Counted from the stretch's first letter, positions 1-8,756 are shown. The stretch: DNA of 64,000 bases from Bradyrhizobium cenepequi (GCF_020329485.1 NZ_JAGKJI010000024.1:1-64000), one strand, 5' to 3'. The notes: generated by a model not told the origin, from the letters alone. Program-made: numbers and translations.

Positions 1-45
1 GGGAGAGGTAGTGCACCGTGATTGTTGATCGAGCGACGACACGCA

Positions 46-1587
46 TCACAGGCCGAGTCTCTGTATCCTATGCGTCCCGCGCGCCAGCGAGACGTGTTTG
101 GTTTCCATGTAGAAGTCGAATGAATAGTCGCCGCCGTCGCGGCCGATGCCGGACGATTTCATGCCCCCGAATGGCGTCGGCAAATGGCGGACGTTCTCCG
201 AATTGAGCCAGATCATGCCGGCTTCGAGCGCATCGGCCACCCGCAGGGCGCGGCCCATGTCGCCGGTCCAGACATAGCCGGTGAGGCCGTACTGCACGCC
301 GTTGGCGATCTCGACCGCATCGGTCTCGTCGCGGAACGGGATGACGGTGAGGAACGGTCCGAACACCTCTTCCTGCGCCACCCGCATCTTCGAATGCGCA
401 GCCGTAACGAGCGTCGGCTGCACATAATGTCCACCGCCGGGACCGTCATGCGGCTTGCCGCCGACGGCGATCGTCGCGCCTTCCTGTCGCGCTACGTCGA
501 AATAGGAGCAGACCTTTGCCAGATGCCGCTCATGGATCAGCGGCCCGATCTCGGTTGCGGGATCGAGGGGATGCCCGACTTTCAGCGCCTTCACCCGCGC
601 GGTGAGCTTCTCGACGAACCGTTCCGCGATGCTCTGCTGCACCAGGAGCCGGCTCGAGGAGGTGCAGCGCTCGCCGTTCAGCGAGTAGATCATGAAGACG
701 ACCGCATCGAGCGCGCGCTCGAGATCGGCGTCCTCGAACACGATCACCGGGTTCTTGCCGCCGAGTTCGAAATGCACGCGCTTCAGCGTCGGCGCGCCCT
801 GCGCCATGATCGCAGACCCGGTCGCGCTCTCGCCGACAAAGCCGATCGCCTTGATCGCGGGATGCTCGGTCAGCGCCTTGCCGGCTTCCTCGCCGAAACC
901 GTGCACGGTGTTGAGCACGCCGTCGGGCACACCCGCTTCCTTCACCAGCTTTGCGAGCAGATCGGCCGTCACCGGCGACCATTCGGCGGGCTTGTGCACC
1001 ACCGTGCAGCCGGCGGCGAGCGCGGGGGCGATCTTCCAGGTTGACAGCATGAACGGCGTGTTCCACGGCGTGATCACGCCGACCGGGCCGATCGGCACGC
1101 GCGTGGAAATGTTCCAGTGCTCCTCGCTCGGCATGTTGAGGCCGTCTCTGGCCTCGGCGCATTTGTCGGCGAAGAAGCGGAAATTCTCGGCTGCACGGAT
1201 CGCGGCTTTCGCCATGAAGCGATGCGCCTGTCCGGTGTCGATGCATTCGAGCACGGCAATATCGTCGGCACGATCCTCGATCGCGTCGGCCACGCGATTG
1301 AGCAGCTTGCGTCGCATTGCAGCCGACATATCGCGCCAGGATTTGAAGGCGAGGGCGGCCGCGGTCGCGGCGCGATCGATGTCCTCGGCATTACCCCGAG
1401 CGACGGTTGCCAGCACTGCACCGTCGATCGGCGATTTCGTCTCGAAGGTCCGCCCCGAGATCGACGGCACGGTCTTGCCGTCAACCATGTGGCCTATTCC
1501 GTCCGCCTTCAGCTTTGCCAGCAGCGGCGCGGCGCGGTCGCGGTTGACCTGGAACAGTTCGGCCGATTTTGGCGTCGCTTTATCCAT
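46..1587 (-). CDS. hpaE: 5-carboxymethyl-2-hydroxymuconate semialdehyde dehydrogenase
   Basis: NAD-dependent aldehyde dehydrogenase expected to oxidise 5-carboxymethyl-2-hydroxymuconate semialdehyde in the cytoplasmic homoprotocatechuate meta-cleavage pathway. The 513 residues are full length for the ALDH superfamily. Visible signatures are PWNTPF, FELGGKNP (general-base Glu), NGERCTSSSR (catalytic Cys) and EEVFGPF near the C-terminus. The ATG at 1587 overlaps the end of hpaF by 8 bp, so the two are translationally coupled, and a GGAG lies 8 nt upstream. The ALDH assignment is certain; the substrate is inferred from the adjacent hpaF and the divergent hpaR. Only 45 bp remain to the left, so further hpa genes probably lie outside the window. 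Confidence 0.92.
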   Translation of the reverse strand: MDKATPKSAELFQVNRDRAAPLLAKLKADGIGHMVDGKTVPSISGRTFETKSPIDGAVLATVARGNAEDIDRAATAAALAFKSWRDMSAAMRRKLLNRVADAIEDRADDIAVLECIDTGQAHRFMAKAAIRAAENFRFFADKCAEARDGLNMPSEEHWNISTRVPIGPVGVITPWNTPFMLSTWKIAPALAAGCTVVHKPAEWSPVTADLLAKLVKEAGVPDGVLNTVHGFGEEAGKALTEHPAIKAIGFVGESATGSAIMAQGAPTLKRVHFELGGKNPVIVFEDADLERALDAVVFMIYSLNGERCTSSSRLLVQQSIAERFVEKLTARVKALKVGHPLDPATEIGPLIHERHLAKVCSYFDVARQEGATIAVGGKPHDGPGGGHYVQPTLVTAAHSKMRVAQEEVFGPFLTVIPFRDETDAVEIANGVQYGLTGYVWTGDMGRALRVADALEAGMIWLNSENVRHLPTPFGGMKSSGIGRDGGDYSFDFYMETKHVSLARGTHRIQRLGL

Positions 1588-1978
1588 GGATAGTCTCCAC
1601 CTTCAGCGCATCGTGGATGTTGTTGCGCTTCCAGCTCGTCTCCTTGTCGTTGATCTGCATGTCAAACGACAGCGCGAATTTGCTACTCGCGAATACCGGG
1701 TCGAGATGCGCCGACAGCACCCTGAAGATATGTTCTCCCGCCTTCTTGCGGGTTGGAAGATCGCGGCCTTCGCCAAGCCGCAGCACCATGTCGAGGAAGC
1801 CGTAATCGTTTCGGTCGTCTGCGATCGCGTAGTGCTCGCATCTGATGGCGCGAACGCGGATGCCGCCGAGCGGGAAGATGCCGGTCTCGACCGCCGCTTT
1901 GCGCACGAGCTCGACGACTCCGCTCATGTCGAGGCGGGAATCCAGGTTGGCCGAATATTCGATGGTGAAATGCGGCAT
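1580..1978 (-). CDS. hpaF: 5-carboxymethyl-2-hydroxymuconate Delta-isomerase
   Basis: Small isomerase (132 residues) that converts 5-carboxymethyl-2-hydroxymuconate to 5-oxo-pent-3-ene-1,2,5-tricarboxylate in homoprotocatechuate breakdown. The protein starts Met-Pro-His-Phe, giving the N-terminal proline used as general base in the CHMI/tautomerase superfamily after Met removal. Length and overall sequence (IEYSANLDSRLDM, FALSFDMQIND) fit the family. It is the first gene of the leftward hpa operon and overlaps hpaE by 8 bp. Its promoter must lie in the 92 bp separating it from the divergent regulator gene, where a perfect palindrome occurs. Confidence 0.9.
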   Translation of the reverse strand: MPHFTIEYSANLDSRLDMSGVVELVRKAAVETGIFPLGGIRVRAIRCEHYAIADDRNDYGFLDMVLRLGEGRDLPTRKKAGEHIFRVLSAHLDPVFASSKFALSFDMQINDKETSWKRNNIHDALKVETIHG

Positions 1979-2007
1979 GGCGGATCACTCCTGATGCGCG
2001 GGAATGA

Positions 2008-2019
2008 TTAACATGTTAA
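2008..2019. promoter_or_regulatory. Palindromic operator candidate between hpaF and hpaR
   Basis: TTAACATGTTAA is a perfect 12-bp palindrome located 30 bp upstream of hpaF and 52 bp upstream of the preferred hpaR start. MarR-family repressors bind short palindromes of this kind in divergent promoter regions. Binding by HpaR is inferred from position only. Confidence 0.6.
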
Positions 2020-2070
2020 GTGTATCGGCGTAAATTGATTTGCGCTTTGTTGCGCCGCAAAAGATTGGAT

Positions 2071-2607
2071 ATGGCACGGAAGAAATCATCATTGAACGGC
2101 TCGCGCACAGGCGCGGCGGCAGAGACGGGGCGGCGCGGGCCGATGCGCGAATTCTCGCGTTCGCTTCCGATGTCGCTCTTGCGCGCTCGCGAGGCCGTGA
2201 TGCGGCAGTTTCGTCCATCCCTGCGTCATCACGGCCTGACCGAACAGCAATGGCGCATCCTGCGCGCGCTGACCTCGGTCGAGGCGATCGAGGTCACCGA
2301 GCTTGCGCGGCTCGCCTTCCTGCTCGGGCCGAGCCTGTCGCGCATCCTGCGCGACCTCGAGGCGCGTGGATTGATCGAGCGCCGTTCGGCGGAGGCGGAC
2401 CTGCGGCGGGCCGTGGTGTCGATCTCGCTGAAGGGATTGAAGCTGATTGAAGCGGTCGCACCGACGTCGGAAGCGATCTACGCCGCTATTACGAGGCGTT
2501 ACGGCCCGCGCAAGCTAGCTGAATTGCAGGCCATGCTGGGCGCGCTCGAAGAAAGTCTTGTCGGCTTGTCAGGCCCGGAAGAGGGAATGGTCGAGGCCGA
2601 CGAGTAA
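2071..2607 (+). CDS. hpaR: MarR-family repressor of homoprotocatechuate degradation
   Basis: MarR winged-helix regulator matching the HpaR type: the core LTEQQWRILRAL, VTELARLAFLLGPSLSRILRDLEARGLIERR and DLRRAVVSISLKG covers the dimerisation helix, recognition helix and wing. It probably represses the divergent hpa genes until homoprotocatechuate-type ligands are present. I chose ATG 2071 (178 aa) because an in-frame GTG at 2020 would start directly against the palindrome at 2008-2019 and adds a basic extension (YRRKLICALLRRKR) with no evident ribosome-binding site. The GTG start (195 aa) remains possible. Confidence 0.88.
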   Translation: MARKKSSLNGSRTGAAAETGRRGPMREFSRSLPMSLLRAREAVMRQFRPSLRHHGLTEQQWRILRALTSVEAIEVTELARLAFLLGPSLSRILRDLEARGLIERRSAEADLRRAVVSISLKGLKLIEAVAPTSEAIYAAITRRYGPRKLAELQAMLGALEESLVGLSGPEEGMVEADE

Positions 2608-2752
2608 ACGCAAATTTGCATGATGATATGCGTCGGGATGCATAGCTCGTCTCGCCTGCACATCGTTTGAGCACAAAGGAATCGGCAAGTCTGCGGAATC
2701 TGCCGGAATAATCACGATCTCGTCCGCATTAATCATTCTTCATGCGCGCGCA

Positions 2753-2774
2753 TAACGATGCATCTCCATCGTTA
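2753..2774. promoter_or_regulatory. Inverted repeat in the 297-bp region before the Liv-type operon
   Basis: TAACGATG and CATCGTTA form perfect 8-bp arms around a 6-nt spacer. It lies about 130 bp upstream of the substrate-binding-protein gene and is the only clear structure seen in 2608-2904, which otherwise holds no gene. It could be an operator or an mRNA leader hairpin; no promoter motif is assigned with confidence. Confidence 0.35.
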
Positions 2775-2904
2775 GTCGAAAACACCGCAATATCAATTTA
2801 CTCCGAGACGGAGAGTCCGTAAGTACGCTGCCGGTTCGCGTCCCGCGCGGGATCGCCAACAGCAAGAAGGGCCGACGAAGACGCCCGGCCTCAGGGAGAA
2901 ACTG

Positions 2905-4050
2905 ATGAAACTGACGAGACGCGATTTCGCGGCCGGTATCGTCGCCGGCCTTGCCGCCCCCCACGTCATCACCAGCGCAAGAGCGCAGGGCGCCACCATC
3001 AAGATCGGCATGTGCGCGCCGGTGACCGGCCCCGCCGCTGAATCCGGCCGCTACGCCATCCAGGGTGCGAAGCTCGCACTCGAAGCCGTCAACAAGGCCG
3101 GCGGCATCCTGGGCAAACAGGCCGAGCTGATCATCGAGGACGATCAGACCACCAATCCCGGCATCGTGCTGGCGTTCTCCAAGCTCGCCTCGCAGTCCGA
3201 CATTGTCGGCTTCCTCGGCTCGATCCGGTCAACTCAGGTGCACGCCATGGCGCCCGACGTGCTCAAGCTCGGCAAGCCCGTGATGATCGGAGGAACCGAT
3301 CCGAACCTCACTCACATGGGCAATCAGTGGCTGTTTCGTTTCCGTCCGAATGACAGCTATTCCGGGCGCGTCATCGCCGAGTATGGCGTCAACACGCTCG
3401 GCAAGAAGAAATGGGCCGTGCTGCATTCGACCGACGCTTTTGGCACTGCAGGTGGCAAGGCCCTGACCGCTGCGTTGGAAAAGCTCGGCTGTCCGTCCGT
3501 GCTCGACCAGGGTTATGCCAACCAGAGCCAGGATTTCACGCCTGTCGTGCTCGCGATCAAGCAGTCCGGCGCCGACATCCTCGGTTCCTACTTCACCTTC
3601 GAAAACGACCTCGGCATCTTTGCCCGGCAGTTGCGCCAGCTCGGCGTCAACATTCCCTGGGTCGGCTCGCCCTCGATCGTCAATATCACCGCGCTAAAAC
3701 TCGCCGGGCCTGCGCTGTACAACACCTATGGTGTCGCTGATTACGCGGAAGATTCCAGCGAAGCTTCCAAGGCGTTCGGCAAGCTCTATCGTGATGCGGT
3801 CAAGGTCGCGCCGGATAACCAGAGCTCCTGGCCCTATGACGCGGTCACGGTGCTGGCGGCGGCGATCAACAAGGCCGGCTCGACCGATCCTGCAAAAATC
3901 CGTGAGGCGATCCTGTTGATCAAGAAATTCCCCGGCGCCGAAGGCGAGTATAATTTCGACCAGAACGGCGACGGTTTGCACGGCTATAACATCGTGAAAA
4001 ACGACAAGGGCAAAATCGTTTTCGACAAGCACATTGAATTCAACGATTGA
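2905..4050 (+). CDS. Liv-type ABC transporter periplasmic substrate-binding protein
   Basis: Periplasmic-binding protein of the branched-chain-amino-acid/amide uptake family (381 aa). The N-terminus MKLTRRDFAAGIVAGLAAP is a twin-arginine signal with a hydrophobic stretch and an ARAQG cleavage region. The mature part IKIGMCAPVTGPAAESGRYAIQ and the two-lobed periplasmic-binding fold are typical. It is the first gene of an operon with LivH, fused LivM-LivG and LivF homologues, followed by three catabolic enzymes. Those enzymes suggest that the ligand is an organic or sugar acid rather than an amino acid, but this is inference. A strong hairpin follows immediately. Confidence 0.9.
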   Translation: MKLTRRDFAAGIVAGLAAPHVITSARAQGATIKIGMCAPVTGPAAESGRYAIQGAKLALEAVNKAGGILGKQAELIIEDDQTTNPGIVLAFSKLASQSDIVGFLGSIRSTQVHAMAPDVLKLGKPVMIGGTDPNLTHMGNQWLFRFRPNDSYSGRVIAEYGVNTLGKKKWAVLHSTDAFGTAGGKALTAALEKLGCPSVLDQGYANQSQDFTPVVLAIKQSGADILGSYFTFENDLGIFARQLRQLGVNIPWVGSPSIVNITALKLAGPALYNTYGVADYAEDSSEASKAFGKLYRDAVKVAPDNQSSWPYDAVTVLAAAINKAGSTDPAKIREAILLIKKFPGAEGEYNFDQNGDGLHGYNIVKNDKGKIVFDKHIEFND

Positions 4051-4056
4051 CCACGT

Positions 4057-4091
4057 TTTCGGCCTCTTCGTTCTCCACGAAGAGGCCGAAA
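4057..4091 (+). terminator. Intercistronic stem-loop after the binding-protein gene
   Basis: A perfect 14-bp stem (4057-4070 with 4078-4091) and a 7-nt loop lie between the binding-protein stop and the first permease start. There is no clear T tract, so it more likely acts as an mRNA 3'-end stabiliser or attenuator that lets the binding protein be made in excess over the membrane components. Confidence 0.6.
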
Positions 4092-4134
4092 GCCTTTTGG
4101 CGAATTCTCTGGTTCCTCCTAACCGAAGCTTGTC

Positions 4135-5010
4135 ATGGATCTCGTCCTTCAACTGCTGTTTACCGGCATCGGCATCGGCGCTGTCTACGCGCTGGTCGCG
4201 CTCGGTTTCGTGCTGATCTTCCGCGCCACCAATGTGGTGAATTTCGCCCAAGGCGAATTCTCCATGGTCGCGGCCTATCTGATGGTGGTGTTCTCCGTCG
4301 ATCTCGGCTGGCCCTACTGGCTGTCGTTCCTGATCGCGCTCGGCGGCATGGCGCTGCTCGGCGTCATCTTCAATCTCGGCGTCTATTATCCGCTGCGCCA
4401 CCGTACGTTCCTGCCTGTCATCATCGCCACCATCGGCGCCTCGATCCTGCTCTCCAATTCGGTGCTGGCGATTTATGGCCCGCAGCCGCAGGTGCTGCAG
4501 GGATGGTTCGATACGCCCGGCATCCAGCTCGGCCCTGTTTATCTCGACAGTCAATATCTCTTGATCATCGCGGTGACGATCGCGCTCGTGTTCTTTAATT
4601 ACTGGTTCTTCGAGAAGACGCTGCTCGGCAAGAAGCTGCAGGCGACCTCGCAGGACAAGGAAATGGCTTCGCTGCTCGGCATTTCCGTCTCCACCATGAT
4701 CATGATCACCTTCATCTATTCGGCTGTGCTCGGCGGGCTGGCCGGCCTTCTGGTCGCGCCAGTGCTGTTCGTTTCGATCCAGATGGGCTCGACGATCGCG
4801 CTGAAGGCATTCGCGGCCACCATCATCGGCGGCTTCGGCGACGTCGCAGGCGCCATCATCGGCGGGCTCGCGCTCGGCGTGATCGAAACCTTCGGTGCGG
4901 CGTACATCTCGGTTCCCTACAAGGATGGCTTCGCTTTCCTGGTCCTGGTCGCCTTCCTGATCTTCCGGCCGCAGGGCATCTTCGGCGAACGCGTGGCGGA
5001 GAAAGCATGA
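4135..5010 (+). CDS. Liv-type ABC transporter permease (LivH homologue)
   Basis: Inner-membrane permease of the branched-chain amino acid family (291 aa), with about eight hydrophobic segments and the family motif NVVNFAQGEFSMVAAY near residue 35. The EAA-like cytoplasmic segment falls around KAFAATIIGGFGDVAGAIIGGLALG. It pairs with the LivM half of the next protein to form the channel. The stop overlaps the following start by 4 bp (ATGA), indicating translational coupling. Confidence 0.92.
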   Translation: MDLVLQLLFTGIGIGAVYALVALGFVLIFRATNVVNFAQGEFSMVAAYLMVVFSVDLGWPYWLSFLIALGGMALLGVIFNLGVYYPLRHRTFLPVIIATIGASILLSNSVLAIYGPQPQVLQGWFDTPGIQLGPVYLDSQYLLIIAVTIALVFFNYWFFEKTLLGKKLQATSQDKEMASLLGISVSTMIMITFIYSAVLGGLAGLLVAPVLFVSIQMGSTIALKAFAATIIGGFGDVAGAIIGGLALGVIETFGAAYISVPYKDGFAFLVLVAFLIFRPQGIFGERVAEKA

Positions 5011-6785
5011 GCGCCCCCAGCGACAACATGCCGATCCCGGCGCCCGCCGTCCGGTCGAAACCGCTTTTGGTCCGCCATTCGCCGTACTTCATCGGCGCGG
5101 CGATCCTGGTGGCGCTTGCCGCGGGCTTGCGGTTAGACGGCTACGTCCTCAACATCCTGCTGCAGGCGACGACGTTCTCGATCGCGGTGTTCGGTCTGTC
5201 GGTCGTGCTCGGCCTGTGCGGCCAGATCAACCTGGCGCAGGCCGCGTTCTTCGGGCTCGGCGCCTATGCGGTCGGCCTCGGCACGACCGATTTGCATCTC
5301 AGCTTCTGGCTGTGCCTTGTCGGCGGCTGCGTGATCGCGCTGGTTGCTGGCGCGTTCCTGGGCATGTCGACCTTGCGGCTCGGCGGGCACTATCTTGCGA
5401 TGGTGACGATCTCGTTCCAGCAGATCGTCACGCTGGTCATGATCAACGCGATCTGGTTGACGCACGGACCCGACGGTGTCTCCAATATCCGTCGTCCCGA
5501 GCTGTTCCAGACCTCGCAGAGCTATCTCGCCTTCTGCGTCGCCATGCTCGCGATCGTCGGCTATTTGGTCTGGCATCTCTCCGACACCAAGCTCGGCCGC
5601 GCGATGCGGGCCGTGCGCGACAACGAACTCGCGGCCGGCGTCAACGGCATCGACGTGTTCCGCACCAAGATCTACGCCTTCGCGCTTTGTGCGCTGCTCG
5701 GCGGCTTGGCGGGCGGCCTGTTTGCCGGCGGCTTCGCCTATGTCAGCCCCGATCAATTCTCGTTTGCGGAATCGATCGTGTTCCTGACGATGTCGCTGCT
5801 TGGCGGCGTCGCTTCGCCGATCGGCTCGGCGATCGGCACCGGGCTGTTGATCCTGATCCCGGAATGGCTGCGCTTCCTCAAGAGCGTGCCCGGACTTTAC
5901 CTCGCCATCTATGGCCTGTTCGTGATCCTGATCATCCGCTTCATGCCTGACGGCATCTGGGGCTTCGTCTCCGATGCCTTCAACCGCTGGCGTGCGCACA
6001 CCAAGGCGCCGCCTGTGGCGGCTCCCTTGCAGCTGCGGCCCGCGACCGTCGGCGGCGAGTTCGTGCTCGAGGTCACCGGCCTGTCAAAACATTTCGGCGG
6101 CCTGAAAGCCGTCGATGGCGTCGACATCGCGGTGAAGCGTGGCGGTGTCCACGCGCTGATCGGGCCGAATGGCTCCGGCAAGACCACGACGCTCAACGTG
6201 CTGTCCGGCCTCTACGAGGCGACTTCGGGCAAGATCGTGCTCGACGGCACCGATATCACCCACATGCCGCCGCATCAGCGCACGGCTGCGGGTCTCGGGC
6301 GCACGTTCCAGAACATCCGCCTGTTCCGTTCGATGACGGCGCTCGAGAACGTTGAGCTTGGCGCCGAGCGGCCCGGCAACACGATGATCGGCAAAGGCGA
6401 TGACGCGCTGACCGAACGCGCGATGGAGGCGCTGACCTTCGTTGGTCTCGGCAACCGCGCCAATGAACTGATCTCGAGCTTCTCCTACGGCCACCAGCGC
6501 CTGATCGAGATTGCCCGCGCGCTCGCCGCCAATCCGACGCTGTTGCTGCTGGATGAGCCGGCAGCCGGGTTGAATTCTACCGAGAAGCTTGAGCTGCATG
6601 AGCTGCTCAAGCGCATCGCAGCCCAAGGGCTGACCATCCTGATCATCGACCATGACATGACGCTCGTCTCCGAAGCCGCCCAGCACATTACCGTGCTCAA
6701 TTTTGGTCGCCGCATCGCGGACGGCGAATCCATGGCGGTGCTGCGTCACCCTGATGTCGTCTCCGCCTATCTCGGGAGCGAATGA
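5007..6785 (+). CDS. Fused Liv-type permease and ATPase (LivM-LivG)
   Basis: A 592-residue fusion. Residues about 1-325 form a LivM-type permease (hydrophobic segments, GLCGQINLAQAAFFGLGAYAV motif, then GGVASPIGSAIGTGLL). After a short linker, residues about 350-592 are a LivG-type ATPase with Walker A GPNGSGKTTT, Q-loop GRTFQNIRLF, a degenerate signature SYGHQRLIEIARAL usual for LivG, Walker B LLLLDEPAAGL and the H-loop DHDM. It energises uptake together with LivF. No stop or frameshift separates the halves. The gene overlaps both neighbours by 4 bp. Confidence 0.92.
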   Translation: MSAPSDNMPIPAPAVRSKPLLVRHSPYFIGAAILVALAAGLRLDGYVLNILLQATTFSIAVFGLSVVLGLCGQINLAQAAFFGLGAYAVGLGTTDLHLSFWLCLVGGCVIALVAGAFLGMSTLRLGGHYLAMVTISFQQIVTLVMINAIWLTHGPDGVSNIRRPELFQTSQSYLAFCVAMLAIVGYLVWHLSDTKLGRAMRAVRDNELAAGVNGIDVFRTKIYAFALCALLGGLAGGLFAGGFAYVSPDQFSFAESIVFLTMSLLGGVASPIGSAIGTGLLILIPEWLRFLKSVPGLYLAIYGLFVILIIRFMPDGIWGFVSDAFNRWRAHTKAPPVAAPLQLRPATVGGEFVLEVTGLSKHFGGLKAVDGVDIAVKRGGVHALIGPNGSGKTTTLNVLSGLYEATSGKIVLDGTDITHMPPHQRTAAGLGRTFQNIRLFRSMTALENVELGAERPGNTMIGKGDDALTERAMEALTFVGLGNRANELISSFSYGHQRLIEIARALAANPTLLLLDEPAAGLNSTEKLELHELLKRIAAQGLTILIIDHDMTLVSEAAQHITVLNFGRRIADGESMAVLRHPDVVSAYLGSE

Positions 6786-7513
6786 TGCCGCTGCTCGAAA
6801 TCCGCAATCTCGTGGTCCGCTACGGCGAGATCGAAGCGCTGCGCGGCATCACCATCGCCGTCGAGGCGGGGCAGGTGGTGACTTTGCTTGGCGCCAACGG
6901 CGCCGGCAAATCCACTACGCTCCGCGCCATCTCGGGCCTCGCCAAGCCCACCTCCGGCGAAATCCTGTTCGACGGTCAATCGATCGCCGGTCTCGGGCCG
7001 GAAGCGATCGTCCGGCTCGGCATCTCGCATGTGCCGGAGGGGAGGCGAGTATTCCCAGGCCTCACGGTCAAGGAAAACATCATGCTCGGCGCGTCGAACC
7101 GAAAGGCTTCGTCGGCGCAGATCTCGCGCGAGGCGGATGCGATGTTCGACCTGTTCCCGGACATCCGCGCCTTCGCCGATGCGCTCGGCTGGACGCTGTC
7201 CGGCGGCCAGTTGCAGATGGTCGCTGTCGCCCGCGGCTTGATGGCGAAGCCGCGGCTGTTGCTCTTGGACGAGCCGTCGCTCGGACTTGCGCCCGTCATC
7301 GTGCAGGCGGTGTTCCGCATCATTTCGCAGATCAGGAAAGACACCACGGTCTTGCTTGTTGAGCAAAATGCGCGCATGGGACTTTCAGTCGCCGATCACG
7401 GCTTTGTCCTGGAAACGGGGCGGATCGTGCTTGGTGGCAAGCCCGACGAATTGTGGGGCAATGAGGCCATCGCCGCGGCCTATCTCGGCGGTCACGCCAA
7501 GGCCAGCGCTTAA
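6782..7513 (+). CDS. Liv-type ABC transporter ATPase (LivF homologue)
   Basis: Cytoplasmic ATPase (243 aa), the second nucleotide-binding subunit of the transporter. Walker A GANGAGKST, the LivF-type segment HVPEGRRVFPGLTVKENI, signature LSGGQLQMVAVARGL, Walker B LLLLDEPSLGLAP and switch-region EQNAR are all present. It closes the transporter part of the operon; the dehydrogenase gene begins 70 bp further on, after a palindromic repeat. Confidence 0.93.
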   Translation: MMPLLEIRNLVVRYGEIEALRGITIAVEAGQVVTLLGANGAGKSTTLRAISGLAKPTSGEILFDGQSIAGLGPEAIVRLGISHVPEGRRVFPGLTVKENIMLGASNRKASSAQISREADAMFDLFPDIRAFADALGWTLSGGQLQMVAVARGLMAKPRLLLLDEPSLGLAPVIVQAVFRIISQIRKDTTVLLVEQNARMGLSVADHGFVLETGRIVLGGKPDELWGNEAIAAAYLGGHAKASA

Positions 7514-7515
7514 GA

Positions 7516-7556
7516 AGCATGATCCGGAGGTGCCGGTTTTCCGGAAGGATCATGCT
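7516..7556. repeat. Dispersed palindromic repeat (GCATGATCC family), copy 1
   Basis: Arms AGCATGATCC (7516-7525) and GGATCATGCT (7547-7556) enclose a G+C-rich centre. Related copies occur at 27764-27812 and 30871-30919 in this window. This type of intergenic element is common in Bradyrhizobium and relatives. Here it separates transporter and enzyme genes and may form a hairpin in the transcript. Confidence 0.75.
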
Positions 7557-7583
7557 CCAAACCAAGGAGCGAGTGACATATCC

Positions 7584-8669
7584 ATGGTGACGATCAAGGT
7601 CGATAATCTCATCAATTTTGTCGCTGAAGTCTTTTCCCACGCCGAATCTTCGCCCGAAGAAGCCCGTCGCATTGCAACATATCTGACGACCGCCAATCTC
7701 ACCGGGCACGACAGCCACGGCGTGATCCGCGTGCCCGTCTATATCCGCTGGAAGAAGATGGGCTCGGTGGTCCCAAACCAGACCGCCGAGGTCGTGGTCG
7801 ATACGCCTTCGCTCGCCGTCGTCGACGGCAAGTTCGGTTATGGGCAGACGGTTGCGCCGGTCGCGGTCAAGGTCGGCATCGAAAAGTGCAAGAAGGCAGG
7901 ACTTGCGGCGGTTGCGCTGCGCAACGCCGGCCATATCGGCCGCGTCGGTGACTGGGCGGAGATGGCTGCTGCCGCAGGGCTGGTGTCGGTGCACTTCGTC
8001 AATGCTGCGGGCTCGCTCCTGGTCGCGCCGTTCGGCGGTGTCGAGAAGCGGCTCTCGACCGCGCCCTATTGCGTCGGCATTCCGCGCCAGGGCCAGGACC
8101 CGATCGTGCTTGATTTCGCCACCTCGATCGTCGCTGAAGGCAAGGTCCTGGTCGCAAGCCGCGGCGGCAAGAAACTGCCTGTCGGCGCGCTGGTCGATTC
8201 CGACGGCACCTTAAGCGAAGATCCGCACGTGCTGTACGGGCCCTACACCCCGGATGGTCCGCGCGATCACACCAAGGGCACCGGCGCGATCCGCGCGTTC
8301 GGCGAGCACAAAGGCTCAGGCCTGGCGGTCATCTGCGAACTGCTTGGCGGCGCACTGACCGGAACGGGCGCGACCGCGCCGGACCGGCGCTTCGCCAATG
8401 GCATGCTGGCGTTCTACGTCGATCCCAAGGTGGTCGATCCCGCCAATTTCTTCGACGGCGAAATCTCGCGCTATGTCGACTTCATCCGCGAGACCAAGCC
8501 GATTGCCGGCACCGACAGTGTGCTCATCCCCGGCGACCCCGAAAAGAAGACCCGCGCCGAGCGCACCAAGAACGGCATCCCCTTGCCTGACGACACCTGG
8601 GCGGCGATAGTGAACACCGCGCGCGAAGTCGGCGTCAGCGAAGTCAGTATCCAGCGGGCGACGAGCTAA
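7584..8669 (+). CDS. Malate/L-lactate dehydrogenase-family oxidoreductase
   Basis: NAD(P)-dependent 2-hydroxyacid dehydrogenase of the Ldh2/YlbC/ComC family (361 aa), unrelated to classical LDH/MDH. Family features are GHDSHGVIRVPVYI, GHIGRVGDWAE, HFVNAAG, the PYCVGIP segment, DFATSIVAEGKV and GEHKGSGLAVICELLGGALTG. The start ATG 7584 gives the expected N-terminus; in-frame upstream sequence runs into the previous gene and was not used. In this operon it probably oxidises a hydroxyacid intermediate or reduces the oxoacid or semialdehyde released by the aldolase. The exact substrate cannot be told from sequence. Confidence 0.88.
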   Translation: MVTIKVDNLINFVAEVFSHAESSPEEARRIATYLTTANLTGHDSHGVIRVPVYIRWKKMGSVVPNQTAEVVVDTPSLAVVDGKFGYGQTVAPVAVKVGIEKCKKAGLAAVALRNAGHIGRVGDWAEMAAAAGLVSVHFVNAAGSLLVAPFGGVEKRLSTAPYCVGIPRQGQDPIVLDFATSIVAEGKVLVASRGGKKLPVGALVDSDGTLSEDPHVLYGPYTPDGPRDHTKGTGAIRAFGEHKGSGLAVICELLGGALTGTGATAPDRRFANGMLAFYVDPKVVDPANFFDGEISRYVDFIRETKPIAGTDSVLIPGDPEKKTRAERTKNGIPLPDDTWAAIVNTAREVGVSEVSIQRATS

Positions 8670-8672
8670 CTC

Positions 8673-8756
8673 CGTCATTGCGAGCGGAGCGAAGCAATCC
8701 ATAGCGCCGCTTGCTGAAACTTGGATTGCTTCGTCGCTACACTCCTCGCAATGACG
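8673..8756. repeat. Imperfect inverted repeat (GTCATTGCGAGC family)
   Basis: CGTCATTGCGAGCGGAGCG at the left is mirrored by a segment ending CTCGCAATGACG at the right, with matching GAAGCAATCC/GGATTGCTTC inner arms. This is a widespread intergenic repeat type. It fills most of the gap between the dehydrogenase and aldolase genes. Confidence 0.75.

Noticed and set aside
184..1044. Long open frame antisense to hpaE
   Set aside because: No domain; the aldehyde dehydrogenase on the other strand is unmistakable, and long antisense frames are expected in high-G+C DNA.
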